64,000 bases of DNA, from assembly GCF_036885195.1 (NCBI RefSeq), contig NZ_CP133656.1:186001-250000 (forward strand), written 5' to 3'. The DNA comes from Pectobacterium cacticida. Lineage in GTDB: Bacteria > Pseudomonadota > Gammaproteobacteria > Enterobacterales > Enterobacteriaceae. Below, piece after piece: positions 56,247 through 64,000 of the stretch (position 1 is its first letter; the number at the start of each line of letters is the position of its first letter). A program made the translations under genes and the position numbers. The notes under the pieces are model-generated. The model was not told the DNA's origin, searched no databases, and worked only from the letters and a program-made list of their open reading frames with translations.

Positions 56247-57596
56247 TTATGCCGCCGCTCCCGGTTTACATTGTTCCCGTCGGCGCATCCAGTCTTCCCC
56301 TTGTTTCTGTGCTGTCAGCATGATATCCGTTTCGCTCGCTTTGGTAATGACGCCGTGGCGTACCAGAATATCGCCCTGAACCATGACCGTGTCGACATTC
56401 TCGCCCTTGGCTGAAAATACCAGATTCCACAGCAGGTTAGTTTCTTCCTGTTCGTTCCAGAAAACGGGCTGAAGGTTTGGCTTGAAGAAATTTACCAGAA
56501 TCATATCGGCGTGCTTGCCCGTTTCAATCGAGCCAATTTCGTTTTCCATATTCAGTGATTTCGCGCCGTTGATGGTGGCCATGCGCAGCATTTGCTTCGC
56601 TCCCATAATCGAGGCGTCGTGTTGCGTCGCTTTTTGTATTAGAGAGGCGAATTTCATTTCTTGAAACAGATCCATGCTGTTGTTGTCAATAACACCATCG
56701 GATCCGATCGAGACATTAACCCCTTCGTTTAACATTTTTGGAATGCGAGCGACCCCACAGCCCAATTTAGCGGCCGAAATGGCGCAATGCGCAAGGTTGG
56801 TGCCTGTAGCGGCCATCTTCTTGATATCGTCATCGTTTACCCACACACAGTGAGCCAGCAGCGTCTTTTCACCTAGAATTCCCCGCTGCTCCAGCATATC
56901 AATGGTCGATCGACCAAAGGTGCGGATGATCGAGAGTTCTTCTTCTTCCTGCTCGCAACCGTGCGTATGAATGCCGATACCGAACTCTTTCTGGGCTTGG
57001 AGCGCGGCTTTGTACATGTCTGCGCTACAGTAATACAGGTTTTCCAGACCCATCCATACGCGGATCCGACCGTTTTGGCTCATATGATGCGTGTTAATGA
57101 GTTTTTCGTTCGCTTTGGTACTCTCGAAGAAATCGTATGGCTTAATGTCTGCAGCATAAGGCGCCAAATGAACCCGCAGTCCAAGCTCACCGGCGGCTTC
57201 GGCGCTACGATGCATAAAACGGTACATATCCAGAATGGTGGTGGTCCCGTTCTTCAAACATTCCAGATAGGTTAGCCTGGCGGCGTGGTAGGCGTCCTCT
57301 TCGTTACAGGCCCGGTGTTCGAGATCGTAAATAGGCAACCAGTCGGTCAGACGTAAATCCTCTGCCACACCGCGCATCAGGCTGGAGTGGTTATGCGAAT
57401 CAATCAGACCCGGTAGTAACGCCATTTGTCCCCGTCCGTCGATGATTTCGTCGGCATCGGTGGGGAGAGGGATCGCCTCCTTACTGCCGACAGCGGCGAT
57501 GAGGCCATTCTGAACGATCACCGTCCCGTTTCTGATAACCGTGTCCCGGCTATCAACCGTAAAAATGACAACATTGGTAATTACAGTAGTTTTCAT
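56247..57596 (-). CDS. amidohydrolase, SAH/MTA- or nucleobase-deaminase-like
   Basis: Amidohydrolase-superfamily enzyme of 449 residues from the TRZ/ATZ/S-adenosylhomocysteine deaminase branch. Metal and catalytic motifs: DSHNHSS (HxH), MRGVAEDLRLTDWL, GIHTHGCEQEEE (His plus catalytic Glu), LAHCVWV (His) and GSDGVIDNN (Asp). It should deaminate or dechlorinate a purine/pyrimidine or triazine-like ring. It lies 22 bp after an NCS1 nucleobase permease gene, which favours an imported nucleobase-like substrate. Not clearly cytosine or guanine deaminase by motifs. Confidence 0.82.
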   Translation of the reverse strand: MKTTVITNVVIFTVDSRDTVIRNGTVIVQNGLIAAVGSKEAIPLPTDADEIIDGRGQMALLPGLIDSHNHSSLMRGVAEDLRLTDWLPIYDLEHRACNEEDAYHAARLTYLECLKNGTTTILDMYRFMHRSAEAAGELGLRVHLAPYAADIKPYDFFESTKANEKLINTHHMSQNGRIRVWMGLENLYYCSADMYKAALQAQKEFGIGIHTHGCEQEEEELSIIRTFGRSTIDMLEQRGILGEKTLLAHCVWVNDDDIKKMAATGTNLAHCAISAAKLGCGVARIPKMLNEGVNVSIGSDGVIDNNSMDLFQEMKFASLIQKATQHDASIMGAKQMLRMATINGAKSLNMENEIGSIETGKHADMILVNFFKPNLQPVFWNEQEETNLLWNLVFSAKGENVDTVMVQGDILVRHGVITKASETDIMLTAQKQGEDWMRRREQCKPGAAA

Positions 57597-57618
57597 CGGT
57601 AAAGATCCTGTCTGGTTA

Positions 57619-58980
57619 TTAGGCTTTCTGTCTAACGTAGGCGTTTTGATAATTTTTCATCGGGAAGTAATACAGCACCAGTGCGGCCACGATACCGACA
57701 AGCCAGGCCATATCCGCGCCATCTAACATTTTTGCTACCGGGCCGACATAAAAAGTCGAATTGATAAACGGAATTTCAGCGATGATGGCTATCAGGAAGG
57801 CAAAAAGAGTAATTTTATTATATTTCCCATAGCGGCCATGAACATCAAAAATATCCTCAATATGATATTCACCTTTACGCAGAACGAAGAAGTCCAGTAG
57901 ATTAATTGCCGTCCATGGGATCAGAAAATAACTCATGAAATAAATAAAGTTGATAAATAACGTCATAAAATTGCTCTCGCCGCCTAAGAGGCTTAGAACA
58001 ATATTGATCGCTAGAATTGCACCAAAAATAATAGTTCTTATGCGCGGAGTGACTTTCAGATTGTTGAACGGTTGAATAGATGTCACGACCGACATAAACG
58101 CACCGTAAAAATTAAAGACATTGATGGCAAACAAACCATAGGCAATCAGGATATACATAAGCCAACTGTAGCCTTGGAACATCTCTGCCATTTTGCCGCC
58201 CGCATTATCGGAGAAACCCGGAAAGATAACGGCAAGCGTCGCGCCAATCGTCATCATCCAAATGCCGGAGGTAGTCAGGCCACCATAGGTAAACCAAAAG
58301 ACTTTTGCGGACGAGACGCCTGAGGGGAGGTAACGGGAATAGTCGGCAACATAGGGTGCCATGGCCAGCACATAGGTAGCGATAATGCCAACGGCTGAAA
58401 CGAACAATGTAAGGTCTAATGCCCTGATATCCCAGGCTGATTCCGGTAGAGGCTGACTGAAAGCCATTATTGTAGCGACACCAAGCACGATAAATGCGCT
58501 GATCGACAGCCATTTTTGCGTGAAGTGAATCAGTCGGTAGCCATAAATAGCGATAAAGATGGAAATAAAGGTAAAGAGAATAATGACCCAGGTAGAAGAG
58601 AGCGGCAGGACATTATTTAGCGTCTGGCTAATCAGCAATGTATTTGCCACGCCGAAACCTAAGTAAACGAACATGACGAAAATCATAGGAATGATTGCAC
58701 CAAGTACGCCAAATTGTGCACGACTCTGAATCATCTGTGGTATACCCAGGCGTGGCCCTTGGACGGAATGCGACGCGACGAAAATAGTGCCGATCGCATT
58801 GCCTAGGAGGATTGCCGCAATGCTCCAAAAGAGGTTTAGCCCTATCATCACCAGTACCGCCCCAGTGACGATGGTCGTCAGGTTCAGGTTCGCGCCGAAC
58901 CAGACGGCGAACAAATCCTTTGGTTTCCCGTAACGATCTGATTCGGGGATATAGTTAATACTGTGTTGTTCAATAGCCAT
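57619..58980 (-). CDS. NCS1-family nucleobase permease (cytosine permease-like)
   Basis: Membrane transporter of about 453 residues with ~12 hydrophobic segments. NCS1 signs: FAVWFGANLNLTTIVTGAVL near the N-terminus, GPRLGIPQMIQSRAQFG, and APYVADYSRYLP in the middle. Relatives carry cytosine, purines, allantoin or hydantoins with H+ or Na+. ATG 58980 has GGAGTG upstream. First gene of a two-gene operon with the amidohydrolase, divergent from the TrmB regulator. Confidence 0.85.
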   Translation of the reverse strand: MAIEQHSINYIPESDRYGKPKDLFAVWFGANLNLTTIVTGAVLVMIGLNLFWSIAAILLGNAIGTIFVASHSVQGPRLGIPQMIQSRAQFGVLGAIIPMIFVMFVYLGFGVANTLLISQTLNNVLPLSSTWVIILFTFISIFIAIYGYRLIHFTQKWLSISAFIVLGVATIMAFSQPLPESAWDIRALDLTLFVSAVGIIATYVLAMAPYVADYSRYLPSGVSSAKVFWFTYGGLTTSGIWMMTIGATLAVIFPGFSDNAGGKMAEMFQGYSWLMYILIAYGLFAINVFNFYGAFMSVVTSIQPFNNLKVTPRIRTIIFGAILAINIVLSLLGGESNFMTLFINFIYFMSYFLIPWTAINLLDFFVLRKGEYHIEDIFDVHGRYGKYNKITLFAFLIAIIAEIPFINSTFYVGPVAKMLDGADMAWLVGIVAALVLYYFPMKNYQNAYVRQKA

Positions 58981-59055
58981 ATTATGACACTCCGGTAACC
59001 TTGCCATTTTTATAGATTCTCAGACCTTTTTCTTGGTTATCATTTGATAGCCGTA

Positions 59056-59121
59056 GTCTGTTACAGACCGCACTGGTGTTTTATTTTTCGCATGCTTTAT
59101 AGTTACTACCGCGATAGTAAC
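59056..59121. promoter_or_regulatory. two inverted repeats between NCS1 permease and trmB-family genes
   Basis: GTCTG-TTA-CAGAC (59056-59068) and GTTACTA-CCGCGA-TAGTAAC (59102-59121), both with perfect arms, lie in the divergent gap 58981-59199. The second contains TACT-N8-AGTA, similar to the TACT-N7/8-GAGTA motif reported for haloarchaeal TrmB. Likely operators for the divergent regulator. A TATAAT at 59158-59163 could be the regulator's -10. Confidence 0.5.
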
Positions 59122-59199
59122 CATAGGAAAGGCGTTCCGCAAGAAACCACAATAAGGTATAATAACTTCATATAGTTCTTCGCTTAATTGGGTGACATC

Positions 59200-59958
59200 T
59201 TGCTAGAGAAATTTGGATTTTCACAATATGAGAGCCAAGTGTATGAAGCAGTGCTTTCCGCGGCGAGCCCTGTTGAAGCATCGGCTGTTGCTAAATTATC
59301 CGGAGTACCGAAAGCTAAAGTATATGAAGTGATCTCCCGCTTATTGGATAAAGGTATTTTGCTTGATTCGGTGATTGAGAAGAAAAAAGTTTATAAAGCG
59401 GTGTCCGTTGAGCAGGTCATAAAAAAACTGACGTTGAAATTTCAGGCTGATATTGAACAGTTAAAACAGATTAAAAAGAAAAAGATCGCCCCCGATGATA
59501 AGGTTTGGAATCTTGCGACGGAGGAATCTATTTACGCCTATAGCTTGGCATTAATTGAGAACGCGCAAAAGACTATCAATATCTCCACGTGGAAAGAGAT
59601 TTTTCTTGTCTATCAACCGTTGCTGGAAGAAAAAGAACGGCAAGGTGTTCAAGTGGAAGCGCATGTAGTTGGCGAAATGGAATCGACTTTACGTAATCTC
59701 AGTAACTTTGTACCACTTGAAAGTCAGACTGGGCTGAAAAAGTTTCAGAATATCGTCGTCGACGGCGCAGAAGTGATATTTGCTATTACCGAAGGGGTGG
59801 ATTGGCACGCTATTGCTACCCAGTCTACACAGTTGGTCGATGTATTTCGGGATTTCTTCTACCGGGATATTATCCTGACATTCCTGGAGGAGAAATATCG
59901 TCATATCCTACATAACGATGACGAGTACGTAAAATTAATCAATAAACTAAGATATTGA
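59200..59958 (+). CDS. TrmB-family transcriptional regulator
   Basis: About 252 residues: an N-terminal winged helix (MLEKFGFSQYESQVYEAVLS; SGVPKAKVYEVISRLLDKG), a short coiled coil with a lysine-rich stretch (~80-95), and a C-terminal PLD-like sensor/effector region (KTINISTWKE). This is the TrmB pattern, common in archaea and uncommon in enterobacteria. The start is a TTG: TTG 59200 has GGGTGA at good spacing, whereas TTG 59188 has none. Divergent from the permease-amidohydrolase operon, which it probably controls via the repeats at 59056-59121; the effector is likely the imported compound (inference). Confidence 0.8.
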   Translation: MLEKFGFSQYESQVYEAVLSAASPVEASAVAKLSGVPKAKVYEVISRLLDKGILLDSVIEKKKVYKAVSVEQVIKKLTLKFQADIEQLKQIKKKKIAPDDKVWNLATEESIYAYSLALIENAQKTINISTWKEIFLVYQPLLEEKERQGVQVEAHVVGEMESTLRNLSNFVPLESQTGLKKFQNIVVDGAEVIFAITEGVDWHAIATQSTQLVDVFRDFFYRDIILTFLEEKYRHILHNDDEYVKLINKLRY

Positions 59959-59996
59959 ATGCGATACCAAAACTAAAGAATGAAAGTACTCATGAC

Positions 59997-60020
59997 AAAG
60001 GCCAGCAAATGCTGGCCTTT
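59997..60020. terminator. bidirectional terminator between trmB-family gene and accC
   Basis: AAAGGCCAGC-AAAT-GCTGGCCTTT: a perfect 10-bp stem with A and T tracts on both sides, between convergent genes. Confidence 0.85.
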
Positions 60021-60039
60021 TGACTTGATTGCGCAACGC

Positions 60040-61383
60040 TTACTGCAAGCCAAGTTTCTTTTCCAGATAGTGGATGTTGGTGCCACCTTTCTGGAAATTC
60101 TCATCGCTCATGATCTTCATCTGAAGTTCGATATTGGTTTTGATGCCATCGATAATCAGTTCAGCCAGCGCGTTCTTCATACGAGAGATGGCGATTTCGC
60201 GGGTTTCGCCGTAGGTGATTAGCTTACCGATCATGGAATCGTAATACGGTGGCACGGTATAACCGGCGTAAATATGCGATTCCCAACGGACACCGAAGCC
60301 GCCCGGCGCGTGAAAGCGGGTGATTTTACCGGGGCTCGGCAGAAATGAGTTTGGATCTTCCGCATTGATTCGACATTCCACCGCATGGCCGCGAACGACG
60401 ATATCTTTCTGCTTGATGGACAGTGGTTGGCCGGCGGCGATGCGTAACTGTTCTTTGATCAGATCCACGCCGGTGATCATCTCCGTGACCGGATGTTCCA
60501 CCTGAATACGCGTGTTCATTTCAATGAAGTAGAACTCACCGTCTTCGTACAGGAATTCGAACGTTCCCGCGCCACGATAGTTGATATCGATACAGGCTTT
60601 AGCGCAGCGCTCGCCGATATTACGACGTAGTTTGTCGGTAATACCTGGTGCTGGCGCTTCTTCCACGACCTTTTGATGGCGGCGCTGCATGGAGCAGTCA
60701 CGCTCGGCCAGATAGATGGCGTTGCCCTGGCCGTCAGCCAGCACCTGTACTTCCACGTGGCGTGGGTTTTCCAGGTATTTTTCCATGTAAACCATGTCGT
60801 TATTGAAGGCCGCTTTGGCCTCCGCTCGCGTCATGTTGATGGATTGTTCCAGCTCTTTGTCGCTGCGCACGACGCGCATCCCACGACCGCCGCCGCCGCC
60901 GGAGGCTTTGATGATAACCGGGTAGCCTATGCGCTTGGCAAAGGCGCGGTTTTTTTCCATGTCGCCGTCTAATGGCCCATCAGAACCCGGTACGCAAGGT
61001 ACGCCCGCTTTCTTCATGGCATTGATGGCGGATACCTTGTCGCCCATCAGGCGAATAGTTTCTGCGCGCGGCCCGATAAACGTGAAGCCGGAGCGTTCAA
61101 CCTGCTCAGCAAAATCCGCGTTTTCGGACAGGAAACCGTAACCAGGGTGGATCGCTACGGCCCCGGTAATTTCCGCCGCGGAAATAATCGCTGGAATATT
61201 CAAGTAGCTTTTGGTTGACGGCGCGGGACCGATACACACGGTCTCGTCCGCCAGCAATACGTGTTTTAAATCGCGATCCGCACTGGAGTGAACGGCGACG
61301 GTTTTGATGCCCAGTTCTTTGCAGGCACGCAAAATACGTAGCGCAATCTCTCCGCGGTTAGCGATAACGATTTTATCTAGCAT
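60040..61383 (-). CDS. accC: acetyl-CoA carboxylase, biotin carboxylase subunit
   Basis: ATP-grasp biotin carboxylase of 447 residues (E. coli 449). N-terminal MLDKIVIANRGEIALRILRA, glycine-rich ATP loop KASGGGGGRGMRVV (~160-173), active-site IEMNTRIQVEHPVTEMITG. Carboxylates the biotin of AccB, the first step of fatty acid synthesis. 11 bp after accB, one operon with it. Confidence 0.98.
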   Translation of the reverse strand: MLDKIVIANRGEIALRILRACKELGIKTVAVHSSADRDLKHVLLADETVCIGPAPSTKSYLNIPAIISAAEITGAVAIHPGYGFLSENADFAEQVERSGFTFIGPRAETIRLMGDKVSAINAMKKAGVPCVPGSDGPLDGDMEKNRAFAKRIGYPVIIKASGGGGGRGMRVVRSDKELEQSINMTRAEAKAAFNNDMVYMEKYLENPRHVEVQVLADGQGNAIYLAERDCSMQRRHQKVVEEAPAPGITDKLRRNIGERCAKACIDINYRGAGTFEFLYEDGEFYFIEMNTRIQVEHPVTEMITGVDLIKEQLRIAAGQPLSIKQKDIVVRGHAVECRINAEDPNSFLPSPGKITRFHAPGGFGVRWESHIYAGYTVPPYYDSMIGKLITYGETREIAISRMKNALAELIIDGIKTNIELQMKIMSDENFQKGGTNIHYLEKKLGLQ

Positions 61384-61394
61384 GATAAGCCTCG

Positions 61395-61865
61395 TTATTC
61401 GATGACAACCAATGGCTCGTCAAATTCAACCGGTTGGCCGTTTTCAACCAGGACGGCTTTTACCACGCCCGCTTTGTCGGCTTCGATCTGGTTCATCATT
61501 TTCATGGCTTCGACGATGCACAGGGTATCGCCCACGTTGACGTGCTGACCCACTTCCACGAACGCTTTGGCATCCGGGCTTGGAGTGCGATAGAAGGTTC
61601 CAACCATTGGAGAGCGGACAATGTGGCCACTAATGGCGGCAGTCGACGCAGCGGGCGCGTCCACTGGTGCGGGTGCGACGGCGGTAGCCAGAGCAGGCTG
61701 CGGCTGCATCATTGGCGAGGCGTAGGCCTGTTGCATCATTGGGTAATTAACCGCTGCGGGCGCACGACTGATACGTACTGACTCTTCACCTTCAGAGATT
61801 TCCAGTTCGGCGATGCCGGACTCTTCAACCAGTTCGATCAGTTTTTTGATTTTACGAATATCCAT
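61395..61865 (-). CDS. accB: biotin carboxyl carrier protein
   Basis: 156 residues, the E. coli length. N-terminal MDIRKIKKLIELVEESGIAE, a Pro/Ala-rich linker (~55-80) and the biotinyl domain with EAMKMMN; the biotinylated Lys is residue 122 as in E. coli. Only 24 bp after aroQ, so aroQ-accB-accC may be partly cotranscribed, though accB may also have its own promoter inside aroQ. Confidence 0.98.
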   Translation of the reverse strand: MDIRKIKKLIELVEESGIAELEISEGEESVRISRAPAAVNYPMMQQAYASPMMQPQPALATAVAPAPVDAPAASTAAISGHIVRSPMVGTFYRTPSPDAKAFVEVGQHVNVGDTLCIVEAMKMMNQIEADKAGVVKAVLVENGQPVEFDEPLVVIE

Positions 61866-61889
61866 GGATGTGGTTCCGTACTCTTTTGT

Positions 61890-62342
61890 TTAATTGGAAG
61901 TTGACAGGCGTTTTACCGCTGCCTGTAAAGCATACTGATATCCTTCTGCCCCCAAACCACATATCACTCCCTCAGCAATATCTGAGAGATAGGAATGATG
62001 GCGAAAAGGCTCCCGTGCATGCACGTTGGACAGGTGAATTTCGATAAACGGAATCGAGACCGCCAGCAGAGCATCGCGCAACGCTACGCTGGTGTGCGTA
62101 AACGCCGCCGGGTTAATCAGAACGAAGTCGGTATTTCCTCTGGCCTGATGAAGGGCATCGATCAGAACATGCTCCGCATTGGATTGCAGATGGGAAAATT
62201 TTACATTCAGTGCGCGAGCCTGTATTTCCAGCTCGCTAACAATGTCTGCTAACGTCGTCTTACCGTATTTGTCGGGCTCCCGGGTTCCTAGCAGATTTAG
62301 GTTTGGGCCGTTCAAGAGCAAAATGTGAAATTTTTCTGCCAT
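61890..62342 (-). CDS. aroQ: type II 3-dehydroquinate dehydratase
   Basis: 150 residues. Type II signature LLLNGPNLNLLGTREPDKYG (with the catalytic Arg and Tyr), NPAAFTHTSVALRDAL and IEIHLSNVHAREPFRHHSY. Third step of the shikimate pathway. Directly upstream of accB. The region 62343-62580 holds its promoter and no gene. Confidence 0.97.
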   Translation of the reverse strand: MAEKFHILLLNGPNLNLLGTREPDKYGKTTLADIVSELEIQARALNVKFSHLQSNAEHVLIDALHQARGNTDFVLINPAAFTHTSVALRDALLAVSIPFIEIHLSNVHAREPFRHHSYLSDIAEGVICGLGAEGYQYALQAAVKRLSTSN

Positions 62343-62580
62343 TGTGCTGCTATCTTCCGCGATTGACTAGGTGCCGCACAAAATAGCGCGAAGCGATTCG
62401 TTTGTCACCTTTCGGGTGAAAATTGTCCGACCCAAAAATTTAAGCCGTGCATTATAACCATATCGCAGCAATTCGCAGTCAAATACTGGTGTTATCTGTG
62501 GAGATATTCCCGCCAGCAGCGGGAGGCGAAGTGACTCGACGTGTCGCCTGTAAGCGATTCTCCTCATGCTAGCGCGGCGA

Positions 62581-63180
62581 TTAGCGCCGCCATTGACGAA
62601 ATTTTTTATAACGAAACAGCAACAATATTAGCGCAGCCAACGCATACAAAATGGGCTGTGGAGACAGTATTTTAACCGACCAAAGATAGTGGATAGGCGC
62701 AAGAATGGCGACTAAGTAGACGAAATTATGCAATTTTTGCCATTGAGCGCCCAGCTTGCGCATCATTATCTGCGGCGAGGTTATCGCTAGCGTCAGTAAA
62801 ATCAGCCAGCTTACGATACCCAACGTCAAATAGGGCCGGAATAACAGTTCCTTACCTAGCAGCGTTAAGTGGCTCAGGCCCAACTCCAGCAGCGCATAGC
62901 TTACCAGGTGTAACGTTGCCCAGAAAAAACACCACAGGCCGAGGAGGCGACGACAGCGAATAAGCAGCGGCTGTTTACCGTAACGTGCGAGTGGCGAGAC
63001 TAACAGCGTTGCCAGCAGTAATTTCAGTGCCATTCTGCCGGTAAAGTGCTGAATATCTTTGGCCGGGTCGGCGCTGAACCATCCTTGATCGACCGATAAT
63101 ATCAGCCACAGTAACGGCAAAAAGCCAGCCAAATGGAGTAACAATTTTAACCGATTAATATGTTGTAGTGTCAGTCTCAT
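62581..63180 (-). CDS. msrQ: MsrPQ heme-binding membrane subunit MsrQ
   Basis: 199 residues with about five to six membrane segments and the ferric-reductase-like fold; heme-ligand His candidates are in IQHFTGRMALKLLLATLLVS and FFWATLHLVSYAL and in KLHNFVYLVAILAPIHYLW. Passes electrons from the quinone pool to MsrP. Follows msrP by 37 bp, as one operon. Confidence 0.93.
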   Translation of the reverse strand: MRLTLQHINRLKLLLHLAGFLPLLWLILSVDQGWFSADPAKDIQHFTGRMALKLLLATLLVSPLARYGKQPLLIRCRRLLGLWCFFWATLHLVSYALLELGLSHLTLLGKELLFRPYLTLGIVSWLILLTLAITSPQIMMRKLGAQWQKLHNFVYLVAILAPIHYLWSVKILSPQPILYALAALILLLFRYKKFRQWRR

Positions 63181-63217
63181 GCTGATGTCGATTCCTATCC
63201 TGACAAAGTGTAATGGG

Positions 63218-64000
63218 CTAGAAGTTATCGCGCAGATTCAAACCGCGATACAGCGAGGCGACCTGTTCGGCATAGCCGTTAAACAACAATGTCGGTTGAC
63301 GCTCAACGTTAAGTAAACCGCCTGAACCGATGACACGCTCTGTCGCCTGCGACCAACGAGGGTGATCCACATGAGGGTTAACATTGGCATAGAAGCCATA
63401 CTCATCCGGCGCTGCCAGATTCCAGGTGCAGGGCGGGCGTTCACGAGTGAACCGAATATGTACGATGGATTTGATGCTTTTGAAGCCATATTTCCATGGT
63501 GTGACTAACCGAATAGGCGCGCCATTCTGCGGTGGTAACGTCTTGCCGTAAACGCCGACGGCCAGTAGCGCTAAGGGGTGCATTGCCTCATCCAGTCGCA
63601 GCCCTTCAACATAGGGATAATCCAGCCCACCGCCCGTGAAGCGATCTTTTTGCCCTGGCATTTGCTCTGGATCGTAAAGCGTCTGAAATGCCACGTAGCG
63701 TGCGTTGCTGGTGGGTTCAGCAAATTTAATCAGTTTGGACAGCTCAAACCCGACCCACGGGATCACCATCGACCACGCTTCGACGCAGCGGAAACGATAG
63801 ATCCGCTCTTCCAATGGAAAACGTTTGAGCAAATCGTCAATATCCAGCGTGAGCGGTTTGGCGACATCGCCGTCTATCTTAATGGTCCAGCCTGCGGTTT
63901 TTAACCCGCCAGCATTGGCCGCCGGATCCGCTTTATCCAGCCCAAACTCATAGAAATTGTTATAGCCGGTAACCTTATCTTCCGGCGTGAGCGGCAAATC
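63218..64000 (-). CDS. msrP: periplasmic methionine-sulfoxide reductase catalytic subunit MsrP (5' end outside window)
   Basis: Molybdopterin (sulfite oxidase-fold) enzyme; the C-terminal ~260 residues are in the window and the N-terminal Tat signal part is beyond base 64000. The molybdenum-ligating Cys is in YRFRCVEAWSMVIPW; GGGLDYPYVEGLRLDEAM and APIRLVTPWKYGFKSIKSI are YedY/MsrP-typical. Repairs oxidised methionines of periplasmic proteins with MsrQ. The Met at 63997 is internal. Confidence 0.93.
   Translation of the reverse strand, partial: DLPLTPEDKVTGYNNFYEFGLDKADPAANAGGLKTAGWTIKIDGDVAKPLTLDIDDLLKRFPLEERIYRFRCVEAWSMVIPWVGFELSKLIKFAEPTSNARYVAFQTLYDPEQMPGQKDRFTGGGLDYPYVEGLRLDEAMHPLALLAVGVYGKTLPPQNGAPIRLVTPWKYGFKSIKSIVHIRFTRERPPCTWNLAAPDEYGFYANVNPHVDHPRWSQATERVIGSGGLLNVERQPTLLFNGYAEQVASLYRGLNLRDNF

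Overview
The window looks like a chromosome segment of a plant-associated enterobacterium of the Pectobacteriaceae (Pectobacterium/Brenneria type). The reasons are the enterobacterial 16S/23S sequences, E. coli-like housekeeping blocks (bamD/rluD/pgeF/clpB; aroQ-accB-accC; yhdT-panF-prmA-dusB-fis; msrP-msrQ) and accessory islands between them. The genus is inferred from gene content and rRNA look, not from a search.

Left part (1-11.5 kb): a sulfur/nitrogen scavenging region. The end of an allantoin/ureide operon (hpxJ-like aminotransferase, hpxK allantoate amidohydrolase) is followed by a taurine ABC importer (tauABC) with no tauD dioxygenase. In its place stand a class III omega-amino acid:pyruvate aminotransferase, a second sulfonate-binding protein, a glycyl radical enzyme and its radical-SAM activase. 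The glycyl radical enzyme carries every isethionate sulfite-lyase (IslA) active-site residue I can recall, at a constant -2 offset. Together these suggest anaerobic C-S bond cleavage of taurine/isethionate in a facultative anaerobe. A sulfoacetaldehyde reductase is missing from the window.

11.5-13.6 kb: ybdL-yafV (methionine aminotransferase and omega-amidase) with a candidate MetJ operator. 13.7-29.1 kb: a biofilm adhesin operon of one 3518-residue BapA-type protein with about 29 Ig-like repeats, then its type I secretion outer membrane, ATPase and adaptor proteins. 29.1-30.0 kb is a long AT-rich non-coding region upstream of it.

30.0-37.4 kb: a ParD-like/methionine aminopeptidase pair with its own palindromic operator-like DNA, then raiA, bamD, rluD, pgeF and heat-shock clpB. 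37.5-43.5 kb: a complete rRNA operon (16S, tRNA-Ile, tRNA-Ala, 23S, 5S, tRNA-Asp, tRNA-Trp) with P1/P2 promoters, boxA and a terminator. It joins the clpB neighbourhood to the fis/acc neighbourhood, which are far apart in E. coli. A decayed IS3-family transposase lies just after it.

44.1-50.2 kb: an AapJQMP-type general amino acid ABC importer and a second amino acid binding protein/permease pair lacking an ATPase. 50.5-51.7 kb: an SDR oxidoreductase and a truncated ASCH-domain gene. 51.8-56.0 kb: fis, dusB, prmA, panF, yhdT. 56.2-60.0 kb: an inserted accessory module (amidohydrolase/deaminase, NCS1 permease, divergent TrmB-family regulator) separating yhdT from accC. 60.0-64.0 kb: accC, accB, aroQ, msrQ and partial msrP.
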